A DNA stretch of 55,543 bases from Micromonospora sp. BL4 (GCF_003667505.1 NZ_RCVJ01000138.1:1-55543); one strand, 5' to 3'. Shown: positions 32,282-41,520, counted from the first letter of the stretch. Numbers and translations are program-made. Notes: a model not told the origin generated them from the sequence alone.

Positions 32282-33820
32282 TCAGCCGACGTGGCAGGTC
32301 AGGTCGACGGCGGTGTGCTCCAGCACGTACCGCCCGGCGTGGGCGGCGATGAGTTCGAGCACGTGGCCGACGTCGTCGACGGTCGTGGCCGGGTTCAGCA
32401 GGGTGAACTTCAGGAAGTGCCGGCCGTCGACCCGGGTCCCGGCGACCAGCGCGGCGCCGGAGGCGGCCAGCGCCTCGCGGGCGTGCAGGTTGGCCGCGTC
32501 GGCCAGCTCCCGGCCGGGGCCGGTGGGCAGGTAACGGAAGACCACCGTGCTCAGCTGGGAGCGGGTCACGACCTCGAAGCGGGGATCCTCGCTGACCAGC
32601 TCCCAGGCGTCGGCGGCCCGGTCGATCACCTCGTCGAAGAGTTCGCCGAGCGCGTCCGGGCCCATCACCCGCAGGGTCAGCCAGAGCTTCAGCGCGTCGA
32701 AGCGGCGGGTGGTCTGCAGGCTCTTGTCGACCTGGTTGGGGATCCGCTGCTCCACCATCCGCGCCGGGTTGAGGTAGTCGGCGTGGTAGGTGGCGTGCCG
32801 CAGCACCCGCCGGTCCCGCACCAGCAGTGCGCTGGAGCTGACCGGCTGGAAGAACGACTTGTGGTAGTCGACGGTCACCGAGTCGGCCCGTTCGATGCCG
32901 TCGAGCAGGTGCCGGCGGGTCGGCGAGACCAGCAGCCCGCAGCCGTACGCGGCGTCCACGTGCAGCCAGACGCCGGCCGCCGAGCAGACCGCGGCCAGCT
33001 CGGCGATCGGGTCGATGGAGCCGAAGTCGGTGGTGCCGGCGGTGCCGACGACCGCCATGACCACCAGCCCGGCCTGCCGGCACCGGGCGATCTCGTCACG
33101 GACGGCGGCGGGCCGGATCCGCCGCTGCGGGTCGGTGGGCACCGCGATCACCGCGTCCGGGGCCAGGCCGAGCAGCTTGGCGGACTTCTGCACGCTGAAG
33201 TGGCCGGCCGCGGAGGTGAGCACGCGCAGCCGGGGCAGCAGCTCGGCGCGGGCCGCCGGGGTGATCGCGGCGGCGCACGCCTCCTCCCGGGCCAGCAGCA
33301 GCGCCTGGAGGTTGGACTGGCTGCCCCCGCTGGTGAAGACACCGTCGGCGTTCGGGCCGAGGCCGATCCGTTCGGCGGTCCAGTCGATCAGACGCCGTTC
33401 GATGAGGGTGGCCCCGGCGCTCTGGTCCCAGGTGTCCAGGGAGGAGTTCACCGCGGTGAGCACCGCCTCGCCGAGCAGCGCCGGGATGGCCACCGGGCAG
33501 TTCAGGTGGGCGAGGTAGCGGGGGTGGTGGAACCAGACGGTGTCGCGCAGGTAGACGTCCTCCAGCTCGTCCAGTGCGGCGTCGGCGTTGCCCAGGGGCC
33601 GGTCCAGGTCGACGCGGTCGACCACGGGGGCCAGCTCGGCCGGGGTGATCCCGGTGCTGGGCCGGCCCACGGTGGCCACCCGGCGGGCGACCCGTTCGAC
33701 GCCGTCGGCGAGTGTCCGCCGGTACTGTTCGACCGAGTCGCCGTGCAGCAGGTGGGCGTGCGCGGCGGCCGGCGCCGACGGCGGCGCGGTGGTCTCGACG
33801 GAATACGTCGGCACGGTCAC
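32282..33820 (-). CDS. desA: PLP-dependent L-amino-acid decarboxylase (DesA-like lysine decarboxylase)
   Basis: A 512-residue group II decarboxylase. The PLP lysine lies in [19 protein letters not shown] (His-Lys), the PLP-pyridine Asp in [14 protein letters not shown], and the phosphate loop in [15 protein letters not shown]. The GTG at 33820 is preceded by GGAGGA. The first biosynthetic gene of the siderophore arm; the expected reaction is lysine to cadaverine. Group II members also act on diaminobutyrate or ornithine, so the substrate rests on the operon context. The 95-base space to the upstream reductase gene contains a hairpin but no iron box. Confidence 0.9.
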   Translation of the reverse strand: MTVPTYSVETTAPPSAPAAAHAHLLHGDSVEQYRRTLADGVERVARRVATVGRPSTGITPAELAPVVDRVDLDRPLGNADAALDELEDVYLRDTVWFHHPRYLAHLNCPVAIPALLGEAVLTAVNSSLDTWDQSAGATLIERRLIDWTAERIGLGPNADGVFTSGGSQSNLQALLLAREEACAAAITPAARAELLPRLRVLTSAAGHFSVQKSAKLLGLAPDAVIAVPTDPQRRIRPAAVRDEIARCRQAGLVVMAVVGTAGTTDFGSIDPIAELAAVCSAAGVWLHVDAAYGCGLLVSPTRRHLLDGIERADSVTVDYHKSFFQPVSSSALLVRDRRVLRHATYHADYLNPARMVEQRIPNQVDKSLQTTRRFDALKLWLTLRVMGPDALGELFDEVIDRAADAWELVSEDPRFEVVTRSQLSTVVFRYLPTGPGRELADAANLHAREALAASGAALVAGTRVDGRHFLKFTLLNPATTVDDVGHVLELIAAHAGRYVLEHTAVDLTCHVG

Positions 33821-33864
33821 GGGATGTCCTCCACGTTCTCGACGATGGGCAGCCGGAACCCTCC

Positions 33865-33884
33865 CCCGGCGCGTTGGCGCCGGG
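33865..33884 (-). terminator. Hairpin between the reductase gene and desA
   Basis: A perfect 8-bp stem CCCGGCGC / GCGCCGGG with a GTTG loop, between the stop at 33916 and the desA start at 33820. No U-tract follows. It may attenuate read-through or stabilise a processed end inside the iron-regulated transcript. Confidence 0.5.
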
Positions 33885-33915
33885 AGCGTGCTGCCTTTCA
33901 GATGGGGGTCGCCGG

Positions 33916-34773
33916 TCAGGCGGTGGCGCCGGCCAGTGCCTCGGCGCGCAGGTCCTCCTCCGAGAGCCCGCGCCGCCAGTAGCCGGCGAAGGTCACCCGC
34001 CGGCGGTCGATGCCCCGCTCGCCGACCAGGTGCCGGCGCAGCGCCCGCACCGCCCCGGACTCGCCGGCGATCCAGGCGTACGGGGTGGCGGCGGGCAGCC
34101 GGGCGGCGCGGATCGCGCTGACCAGCAGGTCGCTGCCGGGTGGGGTGCTGCCGCGCACGATCCAGCGGATCTCCGCGTCCGCCGCGGTGGGCAGCTCGGT
34201 GATGTCGGCCGCGGCCGGCACCTCGATCCAGGCGCGGACCCGGGCGCCGGCGGGCAGCCAGGCCAGGATGCCGGCGACGGCCGGCAGCGCGGTCTCGTCG
34301 GCGGCCAGCACCACGAGGTCGGTGCCGTCCGGCGGGCGGAAGCAGACACTGCGGTTGTCCCGCACCGCCGGGCCGAGCAGCAGCACCCGGTCACCGGGCC
34401 CCGCCCGCTCCGCCCAGCGGGCGGCGGGACCGGTGTCACCGTGACTGACGAAGTCGATGTCCACCTCGACGGCGGCCGGGCGGTGCTCCCGGATGGTGTA
34501 CGAACGCATGACCGCGCGCACCTCCGGCGGGAGAGCCCGCCAGGCGCCGAACCAGTCCTCACCCAGCTCGACCGGGACCACCGGGGCGTCCTGCCCCGGG
34601 TGCGGCAGGAAGAGCGAGACGCTCTGGTCCCGGCCGCCACCGGCGAAGTCGACCAGCTCCGCGCCGCCGAGGGTGACCCGGATCAGCGAGGCGCCGACCC
34701 GGCGGGCCCGGACGACGTGCGCGGCGTAGAAGCGGTACTGCAGGGCGACAAGTTCGACGGTGCTCGCGGTCAT
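33916..34773 (-). CDS. Siderophore-interacting protein (ViuB-type FAD/NAD(P)H ferric reductase)
   Basis: A 285-residue flavoprotein. The FAD-binding RSYTIRE motif (about residues 90-96) and the NAD(P)-binding region TDLVVLAADETALPAVAGIL are clear, with YAWIAGESGAVRALRRHL and FAGYWRRG at the C-terminus typical of the family. It would reduce the imported ferric siderophore to release iron in the cytoplasm. It starts 4 bases after the stop of the binding-protein gene, so it is in the same transcript driven from the iron-box promoter. Confidence 0.92.
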   Translation of the reverse strand: MTASTVELVALQYRFYAAHVVRARRVGASLIRVTLGGAELVDFAGGGRDQSVSLFLPHPGQDAPVVPVELGEDWFGAWRALPPEVRAVMRSYTIREHRPAAVEVDIDFVSHGDTGPAARWAERAGPGDRVLLLGPAVRDNRSVCFRPPDGTDLVVLAADETALPAVAGILAWLPAGARVRAWIEVPAAADITELPTAADAEIRWIVRGSTPPGSDLLVSAIRAARLPAATPYAWIAGESGAVRALRRHLVGERGIDRRRVTFAGYWRRGLSEEDLRAEALAGATA

Positions 34774-34777
34774 GGCG

Positions 34778-35809
34778 TCAGCTGACCTTCTTCGCGTTCC
34801 GGATGGCGGTGGCGAGGTTCTCCAGCAGCGGCGCGGAGCCGGCGTACGAGAAGCGGGGCACGGTGTCCCACGGGGTCACCTGGTTGGCCCTGACCCCCGG
34901 CAGCTGCTGCCAGGTGGGCTTGGCGGTGAGGTCCTTGGCCTGCAACGCGGTGCTGCGGTTGTCCAGCAGGATCAGGTCGGCCGGGAACTTGCCGGCGTTC
35001 TCCCAGCTGAGCGCCTCGAAGTAGTCACCGGCTTCGAGCTTGGTGGGGACCACGATGTCCACGCCCAGCTCGGCGAAGTACATCAGGTCGGTGCTCACCT
35101 TGGGGTTGGAGACGTAGAACAGGTCGGGGCTGCCGGAGCAGGCCATGACCTTGATCCCCGGGTTGGCCTTGACGGCCTGGCGGACCGCCTCGGCGCCGGC
35201 CTCGAAGCGGGCCTTCGCGTCGGTGACCTTCTTCGCGGACAGGTCGGCGCCGAGCGACTCGGCCAGCGCGGCGTACCGCTCGATCGGCTTGGTCATCGGC
35301 ACCCGGGCGGTGGTGATCGCCACGCTCGGCGCCAGCGGCAGGATCTTGGCCTTGCTCTCGTCCGGCACGTACCAGAGCGCGTCCGGGTCGTACATGTGGG
35401 TGACCAGCAGCTCGGGGCGCAGCGCCGCGTACTTCTCCAGGCTGAACTCGCCCCACACGTTGCCGAGGATCTCCACGGCCTCGATGTTCAGGTCACCGGC
35501 CTGCGGTTCGGCCGTGCCGTCGGCGCGCTTGGTCTCGCCGAACACGCCGACGAGCTGCTTGTCGAGACCGAAATCGATCAGGGCAGCCGCGACCCCGGTG
35601 AAGGCGACCACGCGGGTCGGACGAGCTGCCGCCTCGACCTTCTGGTTGCGGTCGTCGGTGAACGACCAGGGGCCACTTCCGGTGCTGGCAGCGGGCTTCG
35701 CGGCGTCATCCTTGCCGCAGCCGGCGAGCAGGGTGGCCAGCGTGGCGGCGCCACCGGCGGCCAGCAGGCCGCGACGGGAGAGGCGACGGGCGGACAGGGC
35801 ATCGGGCAT
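34778..35809 (-). CDS. Iron-siderophore ABC transporter substrate-binding lipoprotein
   Basis: A 343-residue FecB/FhuD-type binding protein. The N-terminus has a twin-arginine signal (RRLSRRGLLAAGG) and a lipobox LLAGC with the Cys at about residue 31, so it is exported folded and anchored on the outer face of the membrane. The mature protein has VVAFTGVAAALIDFGL and VTHMYDPDALW segments of the class III binding-protein fold. First gene of the minus-strand arm, about 50 bases from the iron box. It should deliver a hydroxamate siderophore to the FecCD permeases. Confidence 0.92.
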   Translation of the reverse strand: MPDALSARRLSRRGLLAAGGAATLATLLAGCGKDDAAKPAASTGSGPWSFTDDRNQKVEAAARPTRVVAFTGVAAALIDFGLDKQLVGVFGETKRADGTAEPQAGDLNIEAVEILGNVWGEFSLEKYAALRPELLVTHMYDPDALWYVPDESKAKILPLAPSVAITTARVPMTKPIERYAALAESLGADLSAKKVTDAKARFEAGAEAVRQAVKANPGIKVMACSGSPDLFYVSNPKVSTDLMYFAELGVDIVVPTKLEAGDYFEALSWENAGKFPADLILLDNRSTALQAKDLTAKPTWQQLPGVRANQVTPWDTVPRFSYAGSAPLLENLATAIRNAKKVS

Positions 35810-35860
35810 GGCGGTGTCTTTCGATCAGGGGAACGGCCGGGGTCGACCAGGGCAGCGGGG

Positions 35861-35879
35861 TTAGGTTAGCCTAACCTCG
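35861..35879. promoter_or_regulatory. Iron box (DtxR/IdeR/DmdR-type operator)
   Basis: TTAGGTTAGCCTAACCTCG. The core AGGTTAG-C-CTAACCT is a perfect 7+1+7 palindrome and matches the actinobacterial consensus TTAGGTTAGGCTAACCTAA at all but a few positions. It sits between the divergent binding-protein gene (start 35809) and FecCD gene, so one ferrous-iron-dependent repressor can silence both arms of the siderophore locus. Confidence 0.92.
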
Positions 35880-35978
35880 TTCGTTGTCAACAGCGGTACG
35901 TCGTGTCGCCACACCCCGGAGCCCACACTGGACGCCACACCCTCCGCCACCAGACCGGCACGTGCCGTACCGGCCCGG

Positions 35979-37007
35979 TTGGCGACACCATCCCCCGATT
36001 CACCGCCGGCGCGGCGCGGTCGCCAGGCGGCCCGCGCCGCCGGCCTGGTCGGCGCGGTGGCGCTGCTCGGCGTCGTCCTGCTGCTCAGCATCGCGGTCGG
36101 CGCGAAGTCCATGCCGCTCGGCGACGTCTGGTCCGGGTTGCTGCACCGCGACGCCACCGAGTACGCGGTGGTGCACCGGATGCGCCTGCCACGCACCCTG
36201 CTCGGGCTGATCGCCGGCGCGGCCCTCGGGGTGGCCGGCGCCGTGATGCAGGCCCTCACCCGCAATCCGCTGGCCGACCCCGGGCTGCTCGGCATCAACG
36301 CCGGCGCCTCCGCAGCGGTCGCCACCGCCGCCGCCTTCCTGGGCGTCACGGCCATCGGCGGGTACGTCTGGTTCGCGCTGCTCGGCGCGGCGGTGGTCAC
36401 CGCGCTGGTCTACGCCGTGGGCGGCGGGCGCGGGGCCACGCCGGCCCGCCTCGCGCTGGCCGGCGCGGCGCTGAACGCCACCCTCTACTCGTACGTGAGC
36501 GCGGTGATGCTGCTGGACACCGCCTCGCTGGAGCGGCTGCGGTTCTGGACGGTCGGCTCACTGGCCAGCGCGGACTCCGCGACCGTCACCCGGGTGCTGC
36601 CATTCATCCTGGTCGGTCTGCTGGTCGCGCTCGGCGCCGCCCGCCCGCTGAACGCCCTCGCGCTCGGCGACGACGCGGCGCGCGCCCTGGGCGCCCGACC
36701 CGCGCTGATCCGGGCCGCCGTGATCGTCGCGGTCACCCTGCTCTGCGGCGCGGCGACCGCCGCCTGCGGGCCGATCGTCTTCGTCGGGCTGCTGGTGCCG
36801 CACCTGGTCCGCGCCCTGACCGGCCCGGATCTGCGCTGGCTGCTGCCATACTGCGCGGTGCTCGCGCCGGTGCTGCTGCTCGGCGCCGACGTGCTGGGCC
36901 GGGTGCTGGGTCGACCGGGTGAACTCCAGGTCGGCATGGTCACCGCCGTGCTGGGCGGTCCGCTCTTCCTCTGGCTGGTCACCCGCGGACGGGTGGCTCA
37001 CCCGTGA
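35979..37007 (+). CDS. FecCD-family iron-siderophore ABC permease 1
   Basis: A 342-residue permease with about ten hydrophobic helices. Family motifs: LRLPRTLLGLIAGAALGVAGAVMQALTRNPLADPGLLGINAGAS and CGPIVFVGLLVPHLVRALTGPD are continuous blocks in residues 70-115 and 265-290. The start is uncertain: no ATG or GTG lies at a suitable place; the TTG at 35979 is used here, and the frame is open upstream to the CTG at 35928. It is the first gene of the plus-strand arm, about 100 bases after the iron box, coupled to permease 2 by a GTGA overlap. Confidence 0.88.
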   Translation: MATPSPDSPPARRGRQAARAAGLVGAVALLGVVLLLSIAVGAKSMPLGDVWSGLLHRDATEYAVVHRMRLPRTLLGLIAGAALGVAGAVMQALTRNPLADPGLLGINAGASAAVATAAAFLGVTAIGGYVWFALLGAAVVTALVYAVGGGRGATPARLALAGAALNATLYSYVSAVMLLDTASLERLRFWTVGSLASADSATVTRVLPFILVGLLVALGAARPLNALALGDDAARALGARPALIRAAVIVAVTLLCGAATAACGPIVFVGLLVPHLVRALTGPDLRWLLPYCAVLAPVLLLGADVLGRVLGRPGELQVGMVTAVLGGPLFLWLVTRGRVAHP

Positions 37008-38029
37008 CCGTCATCCGCACCTCTCGGCTCTCGTTGCGGTTCCGTCCCCGCGCGCTGGTCGTCGGCGCCGGTGCCGCGCTGCTCGCCGCCGGGCTGGGTC
37101 TGGTCGCCGTGGGCAGCGGCGACTATCCGATGAGCGCCGCCGACGTGCTGCGCACCCTGACCGGCGGCGGCACCCCGGCGGAGCAGTTCATCGTGCACGA
37201 GCTACGACTGCCCCGGCTGGTCACCGCCCTGCTGGTCGGCGCGGCGCTGTCGCTGGCCGGCACGGTGTTCCAGTCGCTGGTCCGTAATCCGCTGGGCAGC
37301 CCGGACATCCTGGGCTTCACCCAGGGTGCGTCGGCCGGCGCGCTGGTCGTGATCGTCCTCGGCGGCAGCAGCCTGGCGTTGGCCGGCGCAGCGGTCGTCG
37401 GTGGTCTCGCCACCGGCCTGGTGATCTACGCGCTCGCCTGGCGACGCGGGGTGCACGGCTTCCGGCTCATCCTGGTCGGCATCGGCATCTCCGCGATCCT
37501 GACCGGGGTCAACGGCTACCTGCTGACCCGGGCGCCGCTGATGGACGCCGCCCGCGCGGTGCTCTGGCTCACCGGCAGCCTGGACGGGCGGGGCTGGGCC
37601 AACGCCGGGCCGCTGCTCGCCGTCACCGCCGTGCTGGCGCCGCTGCTGCTGATCGGCTGCGCCCCGGCGCTGCGGATGATGGAGTTGGGCGACGACACGG
37701 CCAGCGCCCTCGGCGTGCCGGTGCGCCGGCTACGCCTGCTGCTGCTCGCCGCGGCCGTGCTGCTGGTCTCGTTCGCGGCGGCCGCCGCCGGGCCGGTGTC
37801 CTTCGTGGCGCTCGTCGCGCCGCACGTGGCGAAGCGGCTGACCCGGGCGCCCGGCCCGAACCTGGTGCCGTCGATGACCGTCGGCGCGGCGCTGCTGGTC
37901 GGCGCCGACCTGCTGGCCCAGCGGGCCTTCACCGGGCACCAGCTTCCGGTCGGTGTGGTGACCGGGGTGATCGGCGGCGGCTACCTGGTCTGGCTGCTGG
38001 CCATGGAACGCCGGGCGGGTCGGCTGTGA
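37004..38029 (+). CDS. FecCD-family iron-siderophore ABC permease 2
   Basis: A 341-residue paralogue of permease 1 with the same motifs (LRLPRLVTALLVGAALSLAG, RNPLGSPDILGFTQGAS, AGPVSFVALVAPHVAKRL). GTG at 37004 overlaps the preceding stop. The two permeases probably form a heterodimer served by the ATPase downstream. Confidence 0.93.
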   Translation: MTVIRTSRLSLRFRPRALVVGAGAALLAAGLGLVAVGSGDYPMSAADVLRTLTGGGTPAEQFIVHELRLPRLVTALLVGAALSLAGTVFQSLVRNPLGSPDILGFTQGASAGALVVIVLGGSSLALAGAAVVGGLATGLVIYALAWRRGVHGFRLILVGIGISAILTGVNGYLLTRAPLMDAARAVLWLTGSLDGRGWANAGPLLAVTAVLAPLLLIGCAPALRMMELGDDTASALGVPVRRLRLLLLAAAVLLVSFAAAAAGPVSFVALVAPHVAKRLTRAPGPNLVPSMTVGAALLVGADLLAQRAFTGHQLPVGVVTGVIGGGYLVWLLAMERRAGRL

Positions 38030-38058
38030 ACACCCGCGACGCCTTCGAAGGAGCACCC

Positions 38059-38883
38059 ATGCACCCCGGCAGTTCACGGCTCGGTGGCACCGCGCTGACC
38101 CTCGCGTACGACCGGCGCGTCATCGCCGAGGACCTGACCGTGGCGGTGCCCGACCGGTCGTTCACGGTGATCATCGGCCCGAACGCCTGCGGCAAGTCGA
38201 CCCTGCTGCGCGCCCTGTCCCGGATGCTGCGCCCGAGCACCGGCGCCGTGCTGCTGGACGGTCGGGACATCCACGAGGTGCCCGCCCGGAAGGTGGCCCG
38301 CACGCTCGGCCTGCTGCCGCAGACGTCGGTCGCGCCGGACGGGATCAGCGTCGCCGAACTGGTCGCCCGGGGGCGGTACCCACACCAGGGGCTGCTGCGA
38401 CAGTGGTCCCGGGAGGACGAACGGGTGGTGGAGGAGTCGATGGCCGCCACCGGTGTCGCCGACCTCGCCGACCGCCCGGTCGACGAGCTCTCCGGCGGCC
38501 AGCGGCAACGGGTCTGGATCGCCATGGCGCTGGCCCAGCAGACCCCGCTGCTGCTGCTCGACGAGCCGACCACCTACCTCGACATCGCCCACCAGATCGA
38601 GATCCTGGACCTCTGCGCCCGCCTGCACGAGGAGCAGGGACGCACGCTGGTCGCGGTGCTGCACGACCTGAACCACGCCGCCCGGTACGCCACCCACCTG
38701 ATCGCCATGCGCGACGGGCGGGTGGTGGCCTCCGGGGAACCGGCCTCGGTGGTCACCGCCGACCTGGTGGCCGACGTGTTCGGGCTGCCCTGCCGGGTGA
38801 TCGACGATCCGGAGACCGGCACCCCTCTGGTCATCCCCGCCGCCCGGCGTCGGAGCGCCGCGCCCGCCCCGGAGCCGGCGTGA
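38059..38883 (+). CDS. Iron-siderophore ABC transporter ATP-binding protein (FepC/FhuC-type)
   Basis: A 274-residue ATPase. Walker A GPNACGKSTLL at residues 40-50, Q-loop LLPQTSVAP, signature ELSGGQRQRVWIAMALAQQ, Walker B LLLLDEPTTYLDI and H-loop VLHDLNHAARYATHL. I chose the ATG at 38059 because GAAGGAG lies 6 bases upstream. A GTG at 38026 that overlaps the permease stop would add 11 residues. The stop overlaps the acylase start as GTGA. Confidence 0.93.
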   Translation: MHPGSSRLGGTALTLAYDRRVIAEDLTVAVPDRSFTVIIGPNACGKSTLLRALSRMLRPSTGAVLLDGRDIHEVPARKVARTLGLLPQTSVAPDGISVAELVARGRYPHQGLLRQWSREDERVVEESMAATGVADLADRPVDELSGGQRQRVWIAMALAQQTPLLLLDEPTTYLDIAHQIEILDLCARLHEEQGRTLVAVLHDLNHAARYATHLIAMRDGRVVASGEPASVVTADLVADVFGLPCRVIDDPETGTPLVIPAARRRSAAPAPEPA

Positions 38884-40934
38884 GCGCCGAGCGGTTCCGC
38901 GACCGGTGGGGCGTGCCGCACCTGCGGGCCGACGACCCGCTGGCCCTGGCGACGGCGCAGGGGCGGGTGACCGCGTACGACCGGGCCTGGCAGATCGAGG
39001 TGGAACGGCACCGGGCCCAGGGCACCAGCGCCGCTTTCCTCGGCGTCGACGCGCTCGGCTGGGACCGGTTCGCCCGGCAGGTCCGGCTCGACGACACCGC
39101 CCGCCGCTGCCACGCCGCGCTCGACCCGGCGACCGCCGCCTGGGTGGGCGCGTACGTGACCGGGGTGAACGCCGGCCTCGCCGCCGGGGCGGCCCGGACG
39201 CCCGAGTTCGCCGCCACCGGGCTGACCCCGGGCCGGTGGCAGCCGTGGACGCCGCTGGCCGTCTGGCTGGGCCACCACATCCTGTTCGCCGGCTTCCCCA
39301 GCAAGCTCTGGCGCGAGCACGTGGCGCACCGGCTCGGTCCGGCCGCGATCGATCTGTTCGCCACCGACGGTCCGGCCGTGGCCGGCAGCAACGGATGGCT
39401 CCTCGCGGCCGAACGGACCGGCACCGGGGCCGCGCTGCTCGCCGGTGACCCGCACCGGTTCATCGAGGATCCCGGTGTCTACCAGCAGATCCGGTTGGCC
39501 TGCCCGGAGTACGACGTGGTCGGGCTGGCGATGCCGGGCGTGCCGGGCATCGCGCACTTCGCGCACACCGGCGGGGTGGCCTGGGCCATCACCAACGCGA
39601 TGGCCGACTACCAGGACGTGTACGCCGAGCGGCTGCGCCGCCAGGGTCCGGTGGTCGAGGCGTTCGGCCCGGACGGGTGGCGACCGGTGCACGCCCACGT
39701 CGAGACGATCGAGGTGGCCGGGGCGGACCCGGTCGAGGTCGAGGTGGTGGAGACCGAGCGGGGCCCGGTGATCGCCGGCGGGCCGGACGCGTCCGCGGCC
39801 ATCAGCCTCCGCTATCCACCCCGGGTCCGCGCCGAACTCGGCTTCGCGGCGCTGCCGGAGCTGCTGCGCGCCCGGACCGTGGCGGACGTGGACCGGGCGC
39901 TGCGGCACTGGGTGGAGCCGGTCAACGTGGTGCAGGCGGCGGACACCGCCGGCGGGCTGCTGCACCGGGTCGCGGGCGCGGTGCCGGTCCGGGATCCGGG
40001 CAACGGCCGGGGGGTGGTGCCGGCCTGGCGGGCCGAGTACGCCTGGCGCGGCTGGTACACGCCGCTGCCCCGGGCCGAGGTGGCCGGCCGCGCGGTGATG
40101 GCCAACGAGCGGGGGCTGGCGGCGCCGCTCGGGGTCGAGTTCGCCCCGCCGCACCGGGCGCACCGGATCGCCGAGCTGCTCGACGCCGGCCGCGACTGGA
40201 CGGCCGAGCGGCTGGCCGCGGTGCACACCGACACGTACCTGGCGTCGGCCGGCCCGCTGCTGGCGGTCCTGGCCGGGGTGACCGGGCTCGGTCCGGACGC
40301 CGGCGCGCTGCGCGATCGGCTGCTGCGCTGGGACCGGCGGATGGCCGTCGACAGCACCGACGCCGCGGACTTCGCCATGCTGCGGGAGTCCGTCGTACGC
40401 CGGCTCGCCGCCCACCCGGCGCTGGCCGCGCTGGCCGAGCCGCCGGCGTACCCGGACGTGTTCGCGCCCTGGTTGGCGCTGACGCCGCGGGTCGGCTACG
40501 CGCTGGAGCACCTGCTCGGCACCGCCCGGCTGCCCGGCCTGGACGTGGCGGCGCTGGTCCGCGCGACGGCCGAGGAGGTCGCCGGCGCGGCGGACGGTCC
40601 GGTGCGTTGGGGGGACCTGCACCGGCTGACGCCGTGGCGGGCCCTGCCCGACCCGGACGCCGACCCCGGCCCCCGCCTCGCCGGCGATCACGACTGCGTG
40701 CTGGCGACCTCCAGCGTGCCCGGGGTGACGCACCGGTGTTTCCGGGGGCCGGCCGCGCGCTTCGTCTGGGACCTGGCCCGTCGGGAGGACAGCCGCTGGG
40801 TGGTCCCGCTGGGCGCCTGCGGGGTGCCCGGCGACCCGCACCACGACGACCAGAGCCCAGCCTGGCTGGCCGGGGAGCTGTTGCCGGTGACCACGGACTG
40901 GGAGCAGCTCACCGAGGAGCGGGATGAGCACTGA
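38880..40934 (+). CDS. Penicillin-acylase-family (Ntn) hydrolase in the siderophore locus
   Basis: A 684-residue Ntn hydrolase of the penicillin G acylase family. The precursor would self-cleave before Ser170 (AG-SNGW), giving subunits of about 169 and 515 residues. Other family features: WGVPHLRADDPLALATAQGRV at the N-terminus (alpha subunit) and the beta-subunit Asn region (MPGVPGIAHFAHTGGVAWAITNAMAD). There is no signal peptide, unlike secreted acylases, so it should act in the cytoplasm. It is coupled to the siderophore ATPase by a 4-base overlap and overlaps the acyltransferase gene by 11 bases. In some actinobacterial desferrioxamine clusters a penicillin-amidase gene with an acyltransferase (called desG and desH) is linked to aryl- or acyl-modified siderophores. 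The same role, or deacylation of the siderophore, is likely here. Confidence 0.87.
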   Translation: MSAERFRDRWGVPHLRADDPLALATAQGRVTAYDRAWQIEVERHRAQGTSAAFLGVDALGWDRFARQVRLDDTARRCHAALDPATAAWVGAYVTGVNAGLAAGAARTPEFAATGLTPGRWQPWTPLAVWLGHHILFAGFPSKLWREHVAHRLGPAAIDLFATDGPAVAGSNGWLLAAERTGTGAALLAGDPHRFIEDPGVYQQIRLACPEYDVVGLAMPGVPGIAHFAHTGGVAWAITNAMADYQDVYAERLRRQGPVVEAFGPDGWRPVHAHVETIEVAGADPVEVEVVETERGPVIAGGPDASAAISLRYPPRVRAELGFAALPELLRARTVADVDRALRHWVEPVNVVQAADTAGGLLHRVAGAVPVRDPGNGRGVVPAWRAEYAWRGWYTPLPRAEVAGRAVMANERGLAAPLGVEFAPPHRAHRIAELLDAGRDWTAERLAAVHTDTYLASAGPLLAVLAGVTGLGPDAGALRDRLLRWDRRMAVDSTDAADFAMLRESVVRRLAAHPALAALAEPPAYPDVFAPWLALTPRVGYALEHLLGTARLPGLDVAALVRATAEEVAGAADGPVRWGDLHRLTPWRALPDPDADPGPRLAGDHDCVLATSSVPGVTHRCFRGPAARFVWDLARREDSRWVVPLGACGVPGDPHHDDQSPAWLAGELLPVTTDWEQLTEERDEH

Positions 40935-41496
40935 CCCGACGACCGTCGATCCGCACCACTACCGGCGGGACATCCCCGGTTTCGGAGTGGTGACCATCCG
41001 TCCGGTGCGGCCCGACGAGGACGTCGACCTGCTGCACGGCTGGGTCACCCAGGAGCGGGCCCGGTTCTGGGGGATGCGGGAGGCGAGCCGTGAGCGGGTG
41101 CGCGAGATCTACGCGTACCTGGACTCGCTGGCCACCCACCACGCGTACCTGGTGCACCGCGACGGCGTGCCGGTGGCGTTGGCGCAGACCTACCAGCCCG
41201 AGGCGGACCCGGTCGGCGAGCGCTACGACGTGCGCCCCGGCGACGTCGGTGTCCACCTGCTCATCGGGCCACCGGTGACGGTCGAGCGCGGCTTCACCGG
41301 AACCCTGTTCCGCGCGATCCTGGATTTCGTCCTCGCCGACCCGGGCCGGCTGCGGATCGTCATGGAGCCGGACGCCCGCAACGACAAGGCCGTGGACCGG
41401 TTCGTGCGCGCCGGCTTCCGGCCCGGCCCGCTCATCGACCTGCCGGAGAAGCGCGCCCGGCTGCTCTTTCTCGATCGGGCGGCGGCCACCGGCTGA
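40924..41496 (+). CDS. Second siderophore-type N-acyltransferase (GNAT, AlcB/DesC-like)
   Basis: A 190-residue paralogue of the DesC-like protein at 30310: LLHGWVTQERARFWGM and IVMEPDARNDKAVDRFVRAGF match it block for block. The ATG at 40924 lies inside the end of the acylase gene. It probably acylates hydroxylamine intermediates with a different acyl-CoA, or acts with the acylase to remodel acyl groups (inference). Last gene of the plus-strand arm. Confidence 0.87.
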   Translation: MSTDPTTVDPHHYRRDIPGFGVVTIRPVRPDEDVDLLHGWVTQERARFWGMREASRERVREIYAYLDSLATHHAYLVHRDGVPVALAQTYQPEADPVGERYDVRPGDVGVHLLIGPPVTVERGFTGTLFRAILDFVLADPGRLRIVMEPDARNDKAVDRFVRAGFRPGPLIDLPEKRARLLFLDRAAATG

Positions 41497-41520
41497 CGCC
41501 GGGCGGCGGCCCGGGCTCAG
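41493..41520. terminator. Bidirectional terminator with both stop codons in its arms
   Basis: Arms 41493-41504 (CTGACGCCGGGC) and 41509-41520 (GCCCGGGCTCAG), loop GGCG, two mismatches. The TGA of the acyltransferase gene and the complementary TGA of the KDPG aldolase gene lie in opposite arms. Confidence 0.75.

Noticed and set aside
30927..33083. A longer N-terminal extension of the DesB-like hydroxylase (frame open to 33083)
   Set aside because: The extension lies opposite conserved desA codons and contains only low-complexity residues. The ATG at 32216 has a ribosome-binding site and begins the FAD domain at the usual distance.
38574..40931. A 785-codon open frame on the minus strand opposite the penicillin acylase gene
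   Set aside because: The translation is rich in Arg, Gly, Pro and His with no domain; the opposite strand encodes the conserved acylase.
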